Source: a bacterium (GTDB taxonomy: Bacteria; SM23-81; DAOVCL01). From it: DNA of 19,478 nt. Positions within the stretch are counted from its first letter, which is position 1. Each line of letters starts with the position of its first letter. The notes beneath the pieces are model-generated. The model saw nothing but the letters and a program-made list of their open reading frames with translations, was not told the origin of the DNA and searched no databases. Below, in pieces: positions 7,296 through 14,123 of the stretch. The position numbers and the translations under genes are program-made. The stretch spans positions 1 to 19,478 of the forward strand of contig JAOZPP010000064.1 of the NCBI GenBank assembly GCA_029932675.1. The letters are read 5' to 3'.

Positions 7296-7754
7296 CTATG
7301 GGTCCTCTCTTAATCTTACGCCACACTGGTAACATTTTTCTTCCTCACTAATCGGTTTTCCACAGGAGGGACATCTCCATTTTTGGGCTTGTTCCTCTAA
7401 CCATCTTTCTACACCAACCGATTTAATACGCAGCAAATTTTTACCGAGATCCATGCCAATTTTAGCATGTGCTTCTGCCAATTCTTTCCATTCTTCGCAC
7501 CCCCCCTGTTCAAACTCCATGCATTCATAGCAGAACTCAAGCCCTTTTGCCTCTAAGCATGCGCGCCTTGGGCAATGATTATAAGGCCAGCAAGTTTTGT
7601 CCACTACCTGATATCCCTGACAGTACAGATTTCTATCAGGGGGGCAGGTTGTTTTCATCACTTTTAACAGCTCGCCTCCGTCTTCACACGCCCGATAGAT
7701 AGAACAGGCACCGCAATAGTGTCCGCATCTTCCGGCAAGATTCTTGTTTATCAT
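7296..7754 (-). CDS. DUF3795-like cysteine-rich protein with C-terminal zinc ribbon
   Basis: The 152-aa product begins MINKNLAGRCGHYCGACSIYRAC, the usual opening of DUF3795 proteins, and holds many further cysteines (TCPPDRNLYCQGY, CWPYNHCPRRACLEAKG, FCYECMEFEQGGC). The last ~25 residues form a zinc ribbon, CPSCGKPISEEEKCYQCG. The Cys-rich N-terminal part likely binds zinc or an Fe-S cluster; the family's function is unknown. ATG 7754 follows GGAAGGGG at close spacing. It lies 104 bp downstream of the methyltransferase gene on the same strand. Confidence 0.8.
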   Translation of the reverse strand: MINKNLAGRCGHYCGACSIYRACEDGGELLKVMKTTCPPDRNLYCQGYQVVDKTCWPYNHCPRRACLEAKGLEFCYECMEFEQGGCEEWKELAEAHAKIGMDLGKNLLRIKSVGVERWLEEQAQKWRCPSCGKPISEEEKCYQCGVRLREDP

Positions 7755-7858
7755 CTTTCCCCTTCCTCTAAAGATCGATTGGCGGTGGTGATTATCCGCC
7801 GGGAGATCACCAGATTATCGCCAGATACGAAAGATAACGAGTTCATAAGATTTGATCT

Positions 7859-8533
7859 TCATAAGGGGGTGATTTCGCAAAAGAGGCTTGATTCGTCCAC
7901 CTCCACAATCCGAGTATGGACGTTAAATGCGGAGGTTAATGCCCTGAATTGTGTGGGTCGCACCGTTGTTGCTTTGAAGCCGTCCTTGCAGACTATTACC
8001 CCATCACTGGTTTTCTCCTCATCGATTTCCCCAATAAGCCCAGCCTCTGACTGAAGCCGAAACCATTCCAACCGATGCTTCCAAAATTTATCGGAATAGC
8101 TTGAAAAAAGAACGGTTCCTCCTTGCTTAGTTACACGGATGCCTTCCTGAATTAAGTCTCGTTGATTAACATGAAAAGCAGAGATTCCGTTTTGGATGCA
8201 GACAACCAGGTCAAAAACCCTGTCGGGGAAAGCCAGTTGCACCGCATTCATATTCAGGAGATAGCAGTTGAAAATGCCCCTTAGAGTTTTCCGGCCCAAT
8301 GATAGACTACCAATGGAGGTATCTATTCCGATGACTGTGCGGGCTTTTTTAGCAAGCATCGGGAGTATTCGCCCGTAACCACAACCCATCTCTAAGGCTA
8401 AATCTCCCGGGTGGGTTCTCTGAAGGACATAGTTTACCTCTGCTTCCAGATATTGTTGCACCCGGGGAGGAGCGATCTCGTAACAGCGCTTCAGCCGCTG
8501 GGCAGAGAGTTTTTCACTATAATAGCCACTCAA
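7859..8533 (-). CDS. Class I SAM-dependent methyltransferase
   Basis: The 224-aa protein carries motif I at residues ~45-56 (LALEMGCGYGRI), the acidic motif II end in VIGIDTS, and the post-I/motif IV region FDLVVCIQNGISAF. The C-terminal part (GEIDEEKTSDGVIVCKDGFKATTV) lacks a recognisable substrate domain. The start is TTG 8533: an in-frame TAA lies 6 nt upstream and the next candidates are far inside, but no good ribosome site precedes it. Methyl acceptor is unknown. An unrelated methyltransferase remnant lies just upstream. Confidence 0.82.
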   Translation of the reverse strand: MSGYYSEKLSAQRLKRCYEIAPPRVQQYLEAEVNYVLQRTHPGDLALEMGCGYGRILPMLAKKARTVIGIDTSIGSLSLGRKTLRGIFNCYLLNMNAVQLAFPDRVFDLVVCIQNGISAFHVNQRDLIQEGIRVTKQGGTVLFSSYSDKFWKHRLEWFRLQSEAGLIGEIDEEKTSDGVIVCKDGFKATTVRPTQFRALTSAFNVHTRIVEVDESSLFCEITPL

Positions 8534-8627
8534 TGGTTAGTATCATACCGTTGTGAAAGAGACCCTTTTAGTTTGGCTGTGCATTTAGCCTAGACCATTT
8601 AGCTTATGCAAATCGTGGTAGAGGTAG

Positions 8628-8659
8628 TACCAAACTCGATCTAAAGGAGAGGTTTGGTA
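8628..8659. repeat. 8-bp inverted repeat at the end of the methyltransferase remnant
   Basis: TACCAAAC (8628-8635) and GTTTGGTA (8652-8659) flank a 16-nt loop that contains the remnant's stop codon. It sits where the remnant departs from its family, so it may mark a deletion joint or serve as a hairpin. Confidence 0.4.
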
Positions 8660-8799
8660 TGGGGCGCCGCGGATACGACAGGGTCAGCGTGCTTTTTCAC
8701 CTGATTAATCCAGAAAGGGATATCCTGGGTGTAATTTTTATACCGTTGGTCGTAATGCCTACCATCAAAATAGAGTAGCTCAATCTCCGGAGGTCTCAT
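8641..8799 (-). pseudogene. 5' remnant of a SAM-dependent methyltransferase (52 codons)
   Basis: ATG 8799 is preceded by a strong ribosome site, AAAGGAG (8 nt spacing), and opens MRPPEIELLYFDGRHYDQRY, then YTQDIPFWINQVKK and ADPV. This matches the start of class I methyltransferases, where the next residues should be the motif I glycines (…DPVLELACGTG). Instead the frame runs VVSAAPHTKPLL and stops at TAG (8643-8641), so the enzyme is truncated exactly before its AdoMet site. Beyond the stop, another frame encodes a protein-like stretch (LDRVWYYLYHDLHKLNG) of unknown origin, suggesting a deletion that joined two genes. A plus-strand 39-codon frame starting at 8659 with its own GGAGAGG was judged chance. 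Confidence 0.65.
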
Positions 8800-8876
8800 A
8801 GCGTATTCTCCTTTGTTTCATAACCCTAATGGCGACTTCACCCAAAGTTTTTGGCATAGTGGATGCCCGTAGATGT

Positions 8877-9632
8877 TTAAATTACCCCCCAAATAACATG
8901 CCATATTACATCTGTCCAAAAGTGTATGCCAACAGCAGCTAAAAAGCCAAACTCCCTAAAGTAATAGGCAGCAAAGATCGAAACCACCCCATTAAGGAGG
9001 ACAATCTCGCTCAGAAGCGCAAATGGGATTCCGCCTATTTTCTTCAGCCCAAAAAGAACCATAATTGAGGGAATATGCGCAGAAGCAAATATCAGGGCGG
9101 AAAAAATAGTGATAATCCAGAAGACTTGATTTTGTCGTCTCTGTTTTAAGGCCACATAGGAAATGAGCCAAACCCAGAATGGGATGAAGAACAGACGGAA
9201 TATCAATTCCTCTCCGATCCCAGCAACGGCTGAAGCGACAAAAGAAGTGGGGAACGGTGGGTGGGGAAGTGGTCCCAATGATGAATAGAAGGGGCTTAAA
9301 ATTGCATCAACAAGGATGAAAAATATCCCAATCCCTGCCCCGATAAGTGCGGGAACTAAAAACCTTTGTCTGTTGGAAATTTTTGGATCCCAAAGTTCAG
9401 GGAAACCAAGTTTTTGTGAAAGCCTTAGTCCGAGAAGCCCTAAGCCTCCGTAAAGAGTAAGTATGATAAATATGTTTACAACAGCAAGCACAGGCTTTGA
9501 AGCCGGCAGTTGCTGGTGAGGCAGAGTCTGTAAGGAGGAACTTTGAGGCAAAAAGATATTGATCGCTACAAGGAGGGCAAGGATTATAATGAGCCCGCTG
9601 TAAATTCTGATCGATTGTGGCAGTTCTCGCAT
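8877..9632 (-). CDS. CPBP family intramembrane metalloprotease (CAAX/Abi-like)
   Basis: The 251-aa polytopic membrane protein has the three conserved motifs of the family. Glu141-Glu142-xxx-Arg146 is in GIGEELIFRLFF, His186 in FASAHIPS, and His237/Asp241 in VGIHFWTDVIWH. About seven hydrophobic spans are visible, starting at residues ~11-28 and ~47-69. Members cleave in the membrane, as in CAAX processing or bacteriocin self-immunity; the substrate here is unknown and no bacteriocin gene is next to it. ATG 9632 follows GGGGGAAAG. It is about 60 bp downstream of the IS-broken gene's 3' end on the same strand. Confidence 0.88.
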   Translation of the reverse strand: MRELPQSIRIYSGLIIILALLVAINIFLPQSSSLQTLPHQQLPASKPVLAVVNIFIILTLYGGLGLLGLRLSQKLGFPELWDPKISNRQRFLVPALIGAGIGIFFILVDAILSPFYSSLGPLPHPPFPTSFVASAVAGIGEELIFRLFFIPFWVWLISYVALKQRRQNQVFWIITIFSALIFASAHIPSIMVLFGLKKIGGIPFALLSEIVLLNGVVSIFAAYYFREFGFLAAVGIHFWTDVIWHVIWGVI

Positions 9633-9690
9633 GATTTACTTTCCCCCACACCCCATAAGAGGGTGCATTAGACGAAGTTCCAGGTGAACG

Positions 9691-9879
9691 CTACCGCATA
9701 TTATACCAAGGGCCTGACTCGAGGTCGCTAAAGAAAAGCTCCCTATCCTCTTTAGCTTTTATTTTTTCTCCAGCCTCCTTTGCCAGGTTAATGTATTCTT
9801 CGCACTTGGATTTTTCCCTACTAACGGCATAGGCCCTTGCCATCGCTTCATAGGCATAGGCAAGATCAAAGTCTGGAGT
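9691..9879 (-). pseudogene. 3' part of a helical-repeat-like gene split by the IS3 element
   Basis: From the target-site copy (9877-9879) the frame reads P-D-F-D-L-A-Y-A-Y-E-A-M-A-R-A-Y-A-V, a TPR-like helical pair, and ends EDRELFFSDLESGPWYNMR with stop at 9691-9693. Placed after the 5' part (11194-11619) with one copy of the 3-bp duplication removed, the two reading frames join exactly as …FGDW-T-PDFDL…. The fragment cannot be expressed from its own start, apart from a TTG inside the IS end. Confidence 0.8.
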
Positions 9880-9908
9880 GCACCCCAAAGAGGGGACAAT
9901 CAGTTAAG
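9880..9908 (+). repeat. Right inverted repeat of the IS3-family element
   Basis: It begins GCACCCC and contains the orfB stop codon (9900-9902 on the minus strand). The AGT target copy lies immediately outside at 9877-9879. Confidence 0.85.
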
Positions 9909-10856
9909 CAACTTCTGCTCTGATTTGGCCAGTTTTTCTCTGGAAGCTAGGTTTTCCTCAAATTCAACTGGAGGAAGGTAGCCAAGTGACGAATGTAGAC
10001 GCCTTTGGTTATATACCTGCTCCAGGAAATGGCCAATACTCTGCTTGGCCTCGCCTTTGCTCTGGTATTCGCACAGATTAACTTCCTCCGCCTTGAGGGT
10101 CTTAATGAAGCTCTCCGCCTTTGCGTTATCATAGGGGTTAGCCTTGCGGCTCATTGAAATGCGAATATCATGGACCTTGAGCACTTCGATGTATCTGTCA
10201 CATGCATATTGAACCCCTCGGTCGGAGTGGTGGACCAGCCCAGGCTTAACATGACGAGTAGAGAGCGCCATCTGCAGGGCTCCTACCGTGAGCCGGGCAT
10301 CCAAATGCTCCTCCAGCGCCCAGCCAATGACTCTGCGGCTGTAGGCATCCAGGATCACTGCAAGATAGAGAAACTGCTGGGCCAGACGAACGTAGGTGAT
10401 ATCCGCTACCCAGAGTTGATCGATACCGCTCAGATGCAGCTCCGGTACCAGGTTGGGATAACAGGGGATCCTGTGTCGAGAATTTGTGGTAACAGGTACC
10501 CAAGGTCGTCTCTTGCGGAGGCACAGTAGGTTATCCTCTCGCATCAGTCTCAACACCCGTTTGTGGTTGACCTGATATCCCTGGCGTTGCAACTGTTTTG
10601 TCACCCGACGATAACCATAGCCCGGCACCTCCAGGACAATTCGCTGGATCTGGTCCCGCAATATCACCTCCTGGGTCAATCCCCATCTCGGCCTCTGAGA
10701 GCGTTGCCGGTAGAAGTGACTGCGGCCTATCTCCACCAACTCACACATCCGATGGAGAGATAACGGAAACCTGATAGCTTCCTGCATAGTGCTTAACTCC
10801 TCTTCGATTAGGCGATGCATACGGGCTACATATCCTGGACAGCCTTCTCTAAGCAC
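9900..10856 (-). CDS. IS3-family transposase OrfB (rve integrase core)
   Basis: The 318-residue frame has an HTH_21-like segment (residues ~60-118: YGYRRVTKQLQRQGYQVNHKRVLRLM) followed by the DDE integrase core. Catalytic residues are Asp152 (WVADITYV), Asp212 (HHSDRGVQY) and Glu248 (NAKAESFIKTLK), giving 35 residues between the last two as in DD35E enzymes. The C-terminal YNQRRLHSSLGYLPPVEFE is typical. GTG 10856 is the first codon of the track, but the frame is open further upstream to the slippery run, so the active transposase is expected as an OrfAB fusion made by -1 frameshifting. No internal damage is visible. Confidence 0.95.
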   Translation of the reverse strand: MLREGCPGYVARMHRLIEEELSTMQEAIRFPLSLHRMCELVEIGRSHFYRQRSQRPRWGLTQEVILRDQIQRIVLEVPGYGYRRVTKQLQRQGYQVNHKRVLRLMREDNLLCLRKRRPWVPVTTNSRHRIPCYPNLVPELHLSGIDQLWVADITYVRLAQQFLYLAVILDAYSRRVIGWALEEHLDARLTVGALQMALSTRHVKPGLVHHSDRGVQYACDRYIEVLKVHDIRISMSRKANPYDNAKAESFIKTLKAEEVNLCEYQSKGEAKQSIGHFLEQVYNQRRLHSSLGYLPPVEFEENLASREKLAKSEQKLLN

Positions 10857-11122
10857 TCTAAGGCTTTTTTTAAAAAAGCATTCTCCGCCGTCAGTTGGCC
10901 CAGCAATCGCTCCAGCTCTGCGATCTTTGTCTGCTGTCGATACAGATGACCATTGCCCTGGAAGGCTGTATCAGGTTTTTCTCGATACTCCCTTCTCCAA
11001 CGTGCAATAGTAGCAGGGTGTACTTGGTAACTCCGAGATACCTCAGCCAAAGGCCTCTGGGCCTCCAGCTCTCTGATTACCTTAAGCTTGAATTCCCTGG
11101 AGAACCTTCTCCTTTGAGCCAT
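10826..11122 (-). CDS. IS3-family OrfA (HTH DNA-binding subunit)
   Basis: The 98-aa protein opens MAQRRRFSREFKLKVIRELE and has the helix-turn-helix PLAEVSRSYQVHPATIARWRREY, followed by a leucine-zipper-like coiled coil (IAELERLLGQLTAENAFLKKAL). It binds the IS ends and represses or assists transposition. ATG 11122 is preceded by AAGGGGG. It overlaps orfB by 31 bp, with the -1 slippery site inside the overlap region's upstream edge. Confidence 0.93.
   Translation of the reverse strand: MAQRRRFSREFKLKVIRELEAQRPLAEVSRSYQVHPATIARWRREYREKPDTAFQGNGHLYRQQTKIAELERLLGQLTAENAFLKKALECLEKAVQDM
10865..10871 (-). other. -1 ribosomal frameshift heptamer A-AAA-AAA
   Basis: On the minus strand T6 is followed by A7 and then G. 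In the orfA frame this reads TTA-AAA-AAA-GCC, so the heptamer A-AAA-AAA is phased for a -1 slip into the orfB frame, which is open from there without a stop. This is the usual way IS3 elements make the OrfAB transposase. Confidence 0.8.
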
Positions 11123-11164
11123 TTTTGCACCCCCTTGCAGGTAGAACTCTACATCACAATATAA

Positions 11165-11193
11165 CTTAACTCCCTGTCCCCTGCAAGGGGTTC
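11165..11193 (-). repeat. Left inverted repeat of the IS3-family element
   Basis: On the minus strand it reads GAACCCC, a 4-base spacer region, then AGGGGACA and AGTTAAG. The AGT target copy follows at 11194-11196. Confidence 0.85.
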
Positions 11194-11619
11194 AGTCCAG
11201 TCCCCGAACTTGTTTTCATCTGTGATGTCCATACATCTCTTAGCATAATGAAGCGCGGATGCGGGTCTGTTTAGAACGGCATACACATGGGATATCAGCC
11301 ATTCACCTCTCTGCAAATTTACCTCAGTTCCGACTTTGCTCCAATGGAAACAAGAGGCATGGGCTGCGTGGACCATCATCTCATCATCTTTTTTGATTCT
11401 ATTATCTCTTTCTAAAAGGCTCCAAACAAGATTATTCAAGTCAACCGCGAACTTCTTATGGCATTCTTTTTCTGAATATTTCTTCTCTTCGATCATCTTC
11501 CCTCCTATATGTCCCTGTCCAAACGAATGTCCTAAAATTCCACTAATAAAAACGATAAACACGAAGGGTATGGACCATTTCTTCACCCTCTTATTCGGGA
11601 TATTTTTTCCTTCAATCAA
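11194..11619 (-). pseudogene. 5' part of the helical-repeat-like gene split by the IS3 element
   Basis: The fragment encodes KKFAVDLNNLVWSLLERDNR, then HAAHASCFHWSKVGTEVNLQRGEW and LHYAKRCMDITDENKFGDW, paired amphipathic helices resembling a TPR-like cytoplasmic protein whose function I do not know. In the interrupted state it runs 14 residues into the IS and stops. Two starts are possible, each with a good ribosome site. TTG 11619 (AGGAGGGG) adds a hydrophobic N-terminus (WSIPFVFIVFISGILG) like a signal peptide; ATG 11496 (AGGAGGG) gives a purely soluble protein. The soluble form fits the rest of the sequence better, but the upstream segment looks more like coding sequence than chance. Confidence 0.78.
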
Positions 11620-11820
11620 TTACCCCTCCTTTTATGCTGTTTCATCTCACGGGGATTGTTAAGTGAAACGACCCCGGCACTGACAGGCAGCCAGGGTTGA
11701 TGTCGAAGGCAGAAAATGACTGAGAACCTACCGTTTTATGTATAGGTGAAGTTGCCAAAGGCATTTTGGTCAGATGCTGGGAGCAATGAGCCACCTACCC
11801 GCTGTTAGATGACAGTGCAT

Positions 11821-12126
11821 TCAACTCTTTACCACTTGTATACCCATTATTTTAACACCATTTTTTGTTTCCATCGATAAGGTTGCTGGTTCAGTAATAA
11901 GGCACTGACCCTCTTTGATGGTTACTTTGTCCTGATTAACCTTTACTTCCGCCGATCCTTCGATAACATAGAAAATAACGTAAGAAGGCATTTCACAGGT
12001 CGGCATTTCTCCACCGGCTGGAAGCTCAATAATTCTTGCTTTAAATTCCTGGGCTTTATAAAAGACATTCTTGTCCCTTTCTTCATACGGATATGGCACC
12101 ATTGCTTTAAGGTCAAATACTTGCAT
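11821..12126 (-). CDS. Small cupin-domain protein (101 aa)
   Basis: This single-domain cupin has the beta-strand pattern FKARIIELPAGGEMPTCEMPSYVIFYVIEGSAEVKVN, then VTIKEGQCLITEPATLSMETKNGVKIMGIQVVK. The usual motif 1 histidines are absent: the G(x)5HxH core is replaced by GGEMPTCEMPS, so metal binding through His is doubtful; Cys43-like and Glu residues could substitute. ATG 12126 follows AGGAGAGGAG. It lies 23 bp after the second permease half and probably shares its transcript, which suggests a sensor or accessory role. Confidence 0.78.
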   Translation of the reverse strand: MQVFDLKAMVPYPYEERDKNVFYKAQEFKARIIELPAGGEMPTCEMPSYVIFYVIEGSAEVKVNQDKVTIKEGQCLITEPATLSMETKNGVKIMGIQVVKS

Positions 12127-12149
12127 AATACTCCTCTCCTAAGATTTGT

Positions 12150-12683
12150 TTACTTTTTATCACTCCATACAATTATTCTCTCGATAGAAACCCCCATGAT
12201 GATTACAAAAATAATTGTTAAGAGAAGCCTCATTGCCATGAATCTTGGTCCAAGAAATTGGAGCTCTACCAGCTCTTGAGGGATCTTGATACATCCCCAG
12301 GCTGAAAGGAAAATAATAATGTTAGAAATACGCGCCCCCTTCTTGAGTAAAACGGAAGCCATAGGGAAAACCACATAAAGAGGACCCGTTGGTAGTGCAC
12401 CCATAAATACAGAGAGAAAAATACCTTTTATTCCAGCACTTTTCCCTAAATATTTCACCACCACTTCCTTTGCCACAAACGCCGCAAAAAGCCCCATCAA
12501 CACCATTACTGCAGGTAGTATCATAATCATTTCAATGAAGAATTCCCGAGAAGCTGTGGTTACCGCTTCTCGCCTATCAGGGAAAATTGATAGCAGAATT
12601 ATCGTAATAAGTAAGGCAATCCCCAAAAGGATTGCATCCCTTATTGTACCTTTTCTTTGTTTTTCTTTTAGAGTCTCTTTCAA
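12150..12683 (-). CDS. Half-size permease, C-terminal-type half (ArsP/YraQ-like)
   Basis: The 177-aa membrane protein has about five spans: ~15-35, ~48-72, ~85-113, ~122-138 and ~150-170. A conserved loop, MGALPTGPLYVVFPMASVLLKKGARISNIIIFLSAWGC, resembles the repeat seen in predicted permeases of the ArsP_1/DUF318 group. The start is TTG 12683, overlapping the stop of the preceding half-gene as TTGA, so translation is likely coupled. It is half the length of the full-size family proteins, and its partner supplies the other half. The substrate is unknown. Confidence 0.7.
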   Translation of the reverse strand: MKETLKEKQRKGTIRDAILLGIALLITIILLSIFPDRREAVTTASREFFIEMIMILPAVMVLMGLFAAFVAKEVVVKYLGKSAGIKGIFLSVFMGALPTGPLYVVFPMASVLLKKGARISNIIIFLSAWGCIKIPQELVELQFLGPRFMAMRLLLTIIFVIIMGVSIERIIVWSDKK

Positions 12684-13144
12684 AGTATCTTTCCCATAAT
12701 AAGTGCAATAGCAATTGCAATGATGAAACTCGTCCCATTTCTGAGTAAAGCCAATTTTTTTCCTAATTCTCTTATCTCTAAGGGTAGGGTAGCCACCCCA
12801 ATCATAGTTAATGTGGTAATAAACACTGCGACTGAAGTAACTGATGCCCCACTTTTAAAAAGCGATGCCGCCAATGGAAATGAAATTAAAGAAGGGATAT
12901 GTAAGATCGCCCCTAATAATGCGATAATGAGTATTCCACAAAACCCTGCCTGTTCACCAACGATCTTGGAAATTTGACTTTGTGGCACGAAACCTAAAAG
13001 CAAGCCAATTAGGATTATGATAATAAGAACCGTGGGAAGGATATGGAAGAATGACTTTAGTGCCACTATTAATGATTGTTTCGCCTTTGTCTGATCTTTA
13101 ACCCAAGCAAAGACCAGGCATCCAAAGGCAAAGATGTTTATCAA
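12680..13144 (-). CDS. Half-size permease, N-terminal-type half (ArsP/YraQ-like)
   Basis: The 154-residue membrane protein has spans near residues 2-14, 32-51, 65-81, 95-115 and 134-152. It carries ILHIPSLISFPLAASLFKSGASVTSVAVFITTLT, the counterpart of the loop in the following gene. The given start is TTG 13144, but the best ribosome site (GGGAGGTG at 13170-13177) is 25 nt upstream of it. The frame is open back to a TGA at 13171, so a rare ATC start at 13165 would fit the spacing and add FHSTAI to the first span. It overlaps the next gene by 4 nt. Confidence 0.68.
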   Translation of the reverse strand: MINIFAFGCLVFAWVKDQTKAKQSLIVALKSFFHILPTVLIIIILIGLLLGFVPQSQISKIVGEQAGFCGILIIALLGAILHIPSLISFPLAASLFKSGASVTSVAVFITTLTMIGVATLPLEIRELGKKLALLRNGTSFIIAIAIALIMGKIL

Positions 13145-13276
13145 TATGGCAGTTGAGTGAAAGATATTTCACCTCCCTCTACAAACAAAATGAGTTTCCT
13201 TCCTTTCTTGGCGATCCAACGATACCTAATATTTTCATCGCTTATCACCCCCTTTGTATGGGAGGTGAGCAATTTG

Positions 13277-13347
13277 ACCTAACGGGACGGCGGGTAAGCG
13301 AATTTGGGTGGAGTAAACTCCGCCGCTTACTCGCCGTCCCGTTAGGT
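13277..13347. repeat. 71-bp near-perfect palindrome with ACCTAAC…GTTAGGT ends
   Basis: The arms are 24 bp each (13277-13300 and 13324-13347) with a single G/A difference that still pairs as G-U in RNA. The loop contains a second small stem, GGAG-TAAA-CTCC. The ends fit the integron attC consensus (RYYYAAC / GTTRRRY), but the stem lacks the usual unpaired spacers. It lies 29 bp after the stop of the DUF1428-like gene, where it could also end transcription, though no T-run is present. A REP or MITE-like element is equally possible. Confidence 0.75.
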
Positions 13348-13376
13348 GCTGTCGCTGAAGCGTTCATTATGCTCCT

Positions 13377-13739
13377 CTAATAAGTAACTTGCTCAAACTC
13401 GCCGCGCACAATATGCGATGCCGAACCAACCAATTGAATAATACGTTCATACAATGGATCGATCTTTGGATCGGCATTGACTTTCTTCATCACTTCTTCA
13501 CACTGTTTGACATTCTGGTAACAGTCCAAGCCTATCCAGATTTCCTCGCCTTCCGCTGCGGGTAAGACTTCCCACAATCCTTTCAAACCATACTTAGATT
13601 TTCTGTTATGCAGGAAGAAAAGCTCTTCTCCATCAGCACCATACTTGTGATAAATTTGGCGTGCCTTTCGCATGATGTTGAGAAATTCTTCGCGATGCCC
13701 CTGCTGGACACGATAAATATACAGTTGAAGATAACTCAT
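13377..13739 (-). CDS. DUF1428-like ferredoxin-fold (dimeric alpha-beta barrel) protein
   Basis: ATG 13739 was chosen over an upstream ATG (13790) because GAAGGAGAAGAGG lies directly before it and the extra 17 residues (PRSASRRNCYNEGEEV) look non-coding. The 120-aa product starts MSYLQLYIYRVQQGHREEFL and continues IYHKYGADGEELFFLHNRKS, EIWIGLDCYQNVKQCEEVMKKVNADPKIDPLYERI, the pattern of NIPSNAP/DUF1428-type dimeric barrels. Function is unknown; such proteins are often small enzymes or stress proteins. The 71-bp palindrome follows its stop by 29 bp. Confidence 0.7.
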   Translation of the reverse strand: MSYLQLYIYRVQQGHREEFLNIMRKARQIYHKYGADGEELFFLHNRKSKYGLKGLWEVLPAAEGEEIWIGLDCYQNVKQCEEVMKKVNADPKIDPLYERIIQLVGSASHIVRGEFEQVTY

Positions 13740-14123
13740 TACCTCTTCTCCTTCATTATAGCAATTGCGCCTCGATGCGGAGCGAGGCAACCCCTAACTT
13801 TTCCCCTATTTAGTGCAAGGTTGGGGCCTTTACCCAATCTGGAGACGGGCTAAACAGGGTAGAGATGTAGAGGGGTGGTAGCTCCTGATTGGTTGCCACT
13901 TTGCTGCGTTGTGATTTTTGACCTAAGTATTTCGCATTTCAAACTAAGCTTACAAGTAAGCATAACAATTTAAGTAAGTTCAGTCAAGGGATTTTTGGGG
14001 AACTGTCCTTGCCATCCACAACAGAAAGCTCTGGACAACTGCTTGCTAATTGGATAGATTAGGGGGAACTTTTGCAGGGCTGAAGGGTTAAAAGATAACT
14101 TAGCCTTTTAAAACCGTGAAGTT
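13740..14123. other. Intergenic spacer between divergent genes
   Basis: This 384-bp stretch holds no gene and must contain the promoters of the flanking divergent genes. A perfect 14-bp palindrome, GCTTACAAGTAAGC (13948-13961), could be an operator, followed by a related half GTAAG at 13973-13977. A TTGACC hexamer occurs near 13917, but no convincing -10 follows at the right distance. I see no MoxR gene here, which usually precedes DUF58 genes. Confidence 0.5.

Larger units (their letters stand above)
9880..11193 (-). mobile_element. Complete IS3-family insertion sequence (1314 bp)
   Basis: The ends are imperfect inverted repeats: 21 of 29 positions match between 9880-9908 (GCACCCC…AGGGGACA…AGTTAAG) and the complement of 11165-11193 (GAACCCC…AGGGGACA…AGTTAAG). 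A 3-bp direct repeat flanks it (AGT on the plus strand at 9877-9879 and 11194-11196). It holds two overlapping frames, orfA and orfB, with an A7 slippery run, both undamaged. It has split a gene on the same strand; removing it restores a continuous frame, so the insertion is probably recent. Subgroup was not determined. Confidence 0.92.

Noticed and set aside
8659-8778. 39-codon plus-strand frame with GGAGAGG upstream
   Set aside because: It is antisense to a methyltransferase N-terminus that clearly matches its family; the ribosome-site match is probably chance.
8877-9632. CPBP protease as an abortive-infection or bacteriocin-immunity gene
   Set aside because: No bacteriocin precursor, export gene or other defence gene lies nearby, so only the general protease family can be supported.
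13153-13380. 75-codon plus-strand frame over the 71-bp palindrome
   Set aside because: Most of it is the palindrome and the upstream region of minus-strand genes. There is no ribosome site or family pattern.
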